Origin: Solirubrobacterales bacterium
GTDB taxonomy: Bacteria > Actinomycetota > Thermoleophilia > Solirubrobacterales > Solirubrobacteraceae
Assembly: GCA_013696535.1 (NCBI GenBank)
Contig: JACCYI010000379.1
Location: 1 to 5,684 of the forward strand
Direction of reading: 5' to 3'
DNA length: 5,684 nucleotides
In this document: piece after piece, positions 5,152 through 5,684 of the stretch
How the letters are laid out: each line of letters starts with the position of its first letter
Position numbering within the stretch: the first letter of the stretch is position 1
Program-made: the position numbers and the translations under genes
The notes under the pieces: generated by a model
What the model was told of the DNA's origin: nothing
Database searches by the model: none
What the model saw: the letters and a program-made list of their open reading frames with translations, nothing else

Positions 5152-5684
5152 TGAGGTTGGTGGCGCCCGCTCGCCCCGTCGAAGGCCCGGCCGTGATCAC
5201 CACGCGCGATCCCGCCGGGAGGCTGGCGATCTCCGTCGCCGCCTCGAGGGAGCTGTTGACGAGGTCGTCGGTGGACGTCATCGCGGTCATGAGCCGCGGA
5301 TGTACGCCCCACTCGAGCGCGAGCTGGTTGGCCACCCGTGGGTGATGGGCGAGGGCGATGATGAGCCGCCGAGGACGGTACTTGGCACAGGCTCGCGGCG
5401 TCCCTCCCGTGGAAGTGGGAATGATGAGCGCGGCGGCGTCCACGTCGGCGCTGAGCGCCACTGCCGCGAACATGACCGCAGCGTCGGGCTCGATCGGCTC
5501 GACGGCGTGCGTGGCGGAGAAGATCTCCGACGCCTCCTCGGCCACTTCGGCGAACTCGGCCATCGCGCGTACGGCCTCGACCGGATAGGCGCCGACGCTG
5601 GTCTCGGCAGACAGCATCACCGCCGAAGTGCCGTCGATCACGGCGTTGGCCACGTCGGTGGCCTCCGCCCGCGTGGGCTCGGGC
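5120..5684 (-). CDS. pyk: Pyruvate kinase, C-terminal part (5' end beyond the window)
   Basis: Glycolytic enzyme: phosphoenolpyruvate + ADP gives pyruvate + ATP, acting as a cytoplasmic tetramer. Only the last 187 residues are here; the gene enters from the right edge in frame. The visible part begins at the end of the TIM-barrel domain with the highly conserved [16 protein letters not shown] and [17 protein letters not shown], followed by a helical link and the complete C-terminal alpha/beta domain: [56 protein letters not shown] and [23 protein letters not shown]. These match pyruvate kinase from end to end, and there is no extra PEP-utiliser domain at the C-terminus. The catalytic residues of the barrel's first half are outside the window. 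The TAG at 5122-5120 falls inside the 3' end of the convergent acyl-CoA ligase gene. Internal GTG codons such as 5653-5651 are not the start, because conserved sequence continues upstream of them. Confidence 0.96.
   Translation of the reverse strand, partial: PEPTRAEATDVANAVIDGTSAVMLSAETSVGAYPVEAVRAMAEFAEVAEEASEIFSATHAVEPIEPDAAVMFAAVALSADVDAAALIIPTSTGGTPRACAKYRPRRLIIALAHHPRVANQLALEWGVHPRLMTAMTSTDDLVNSSLEAATEIASLPAGSRVVITAGPSTGRAGATNLIMVREISESA

Overview
This is a high-GC window (about two thirds G+C or more by eye) with tight gene packing, GTG/TTG starts and overlapping gene ends. The gene content (a YceI-like protein, an AGE-family isomerase, a FadD-type acyl-CoA ligase and a pyruvate kinase) looks like ordinary chromosome of a free-living Actinomycetota bacterium. 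A Thermoleophilia or Solirubrobacterales relative is possible, but the sequence does not settle the taxon. I see no mobile element, CRISPR array, tRNA or rRNA.

Left part (1-2070). A small cupin gene on the plus strand (6-307) has its reading frame broken near its end by what looks like one missing G. It runs tail to tail into a three-gene minus-strand operon. Read in its own direction, the operon encodes a YceI-family polyisoprenoid-binding-like protein (1988-1455), an NAD(P)H-dependent FMN reductase of the SsuE/ChrR type (1450-896, GTG start) and a TetR-family repressor (899-279). The genes are separated by only 4 bases and then overlap by 4 bases (ATGA), so they are probably co-translated. 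Upstream of yceI lie a plausible promoter (TTGCAT, 17 bases, TACCAT) and, just downstream of the predicted transcription start, a perfect 8+8 inverted repeat (TAACCGGA, 6 bases, TCCGGTTA; 2009-2030). The simplest reading is an autoregulated TetR circuit that controls a lipid/quinone-binding protein and a flavin or quinone reductase.

Middle (2057-3624). Divergent from that operon is one AGE-superfamily sugar isomerase, a relative of YihS and D-mannose isomerase. It keeps all the core catalytic residues, and its start is best placed at GTG 2123. It is followed by about 275 bases without a convincing gene. Within that gap, 3404-3605 holds five or six strong inverted repeats, a possible terminator or structured 5' leader for the next gene.

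Right part (3625-5684). A complete FadD-like acyl-CoA synthetase (ATG 3625 to 5151) overlaps by 32 bases, tail to tail, with the 3' end of a pyruvate kinase gene on the minus strand. The start of that gene lies outside the window.

No clearly new system is visible. The items most worth checking are the TetR operator and its operon, the structured region before the acyl-CoA ligase, the frameshifted cupin, and the substrate of the AGE isomerase.
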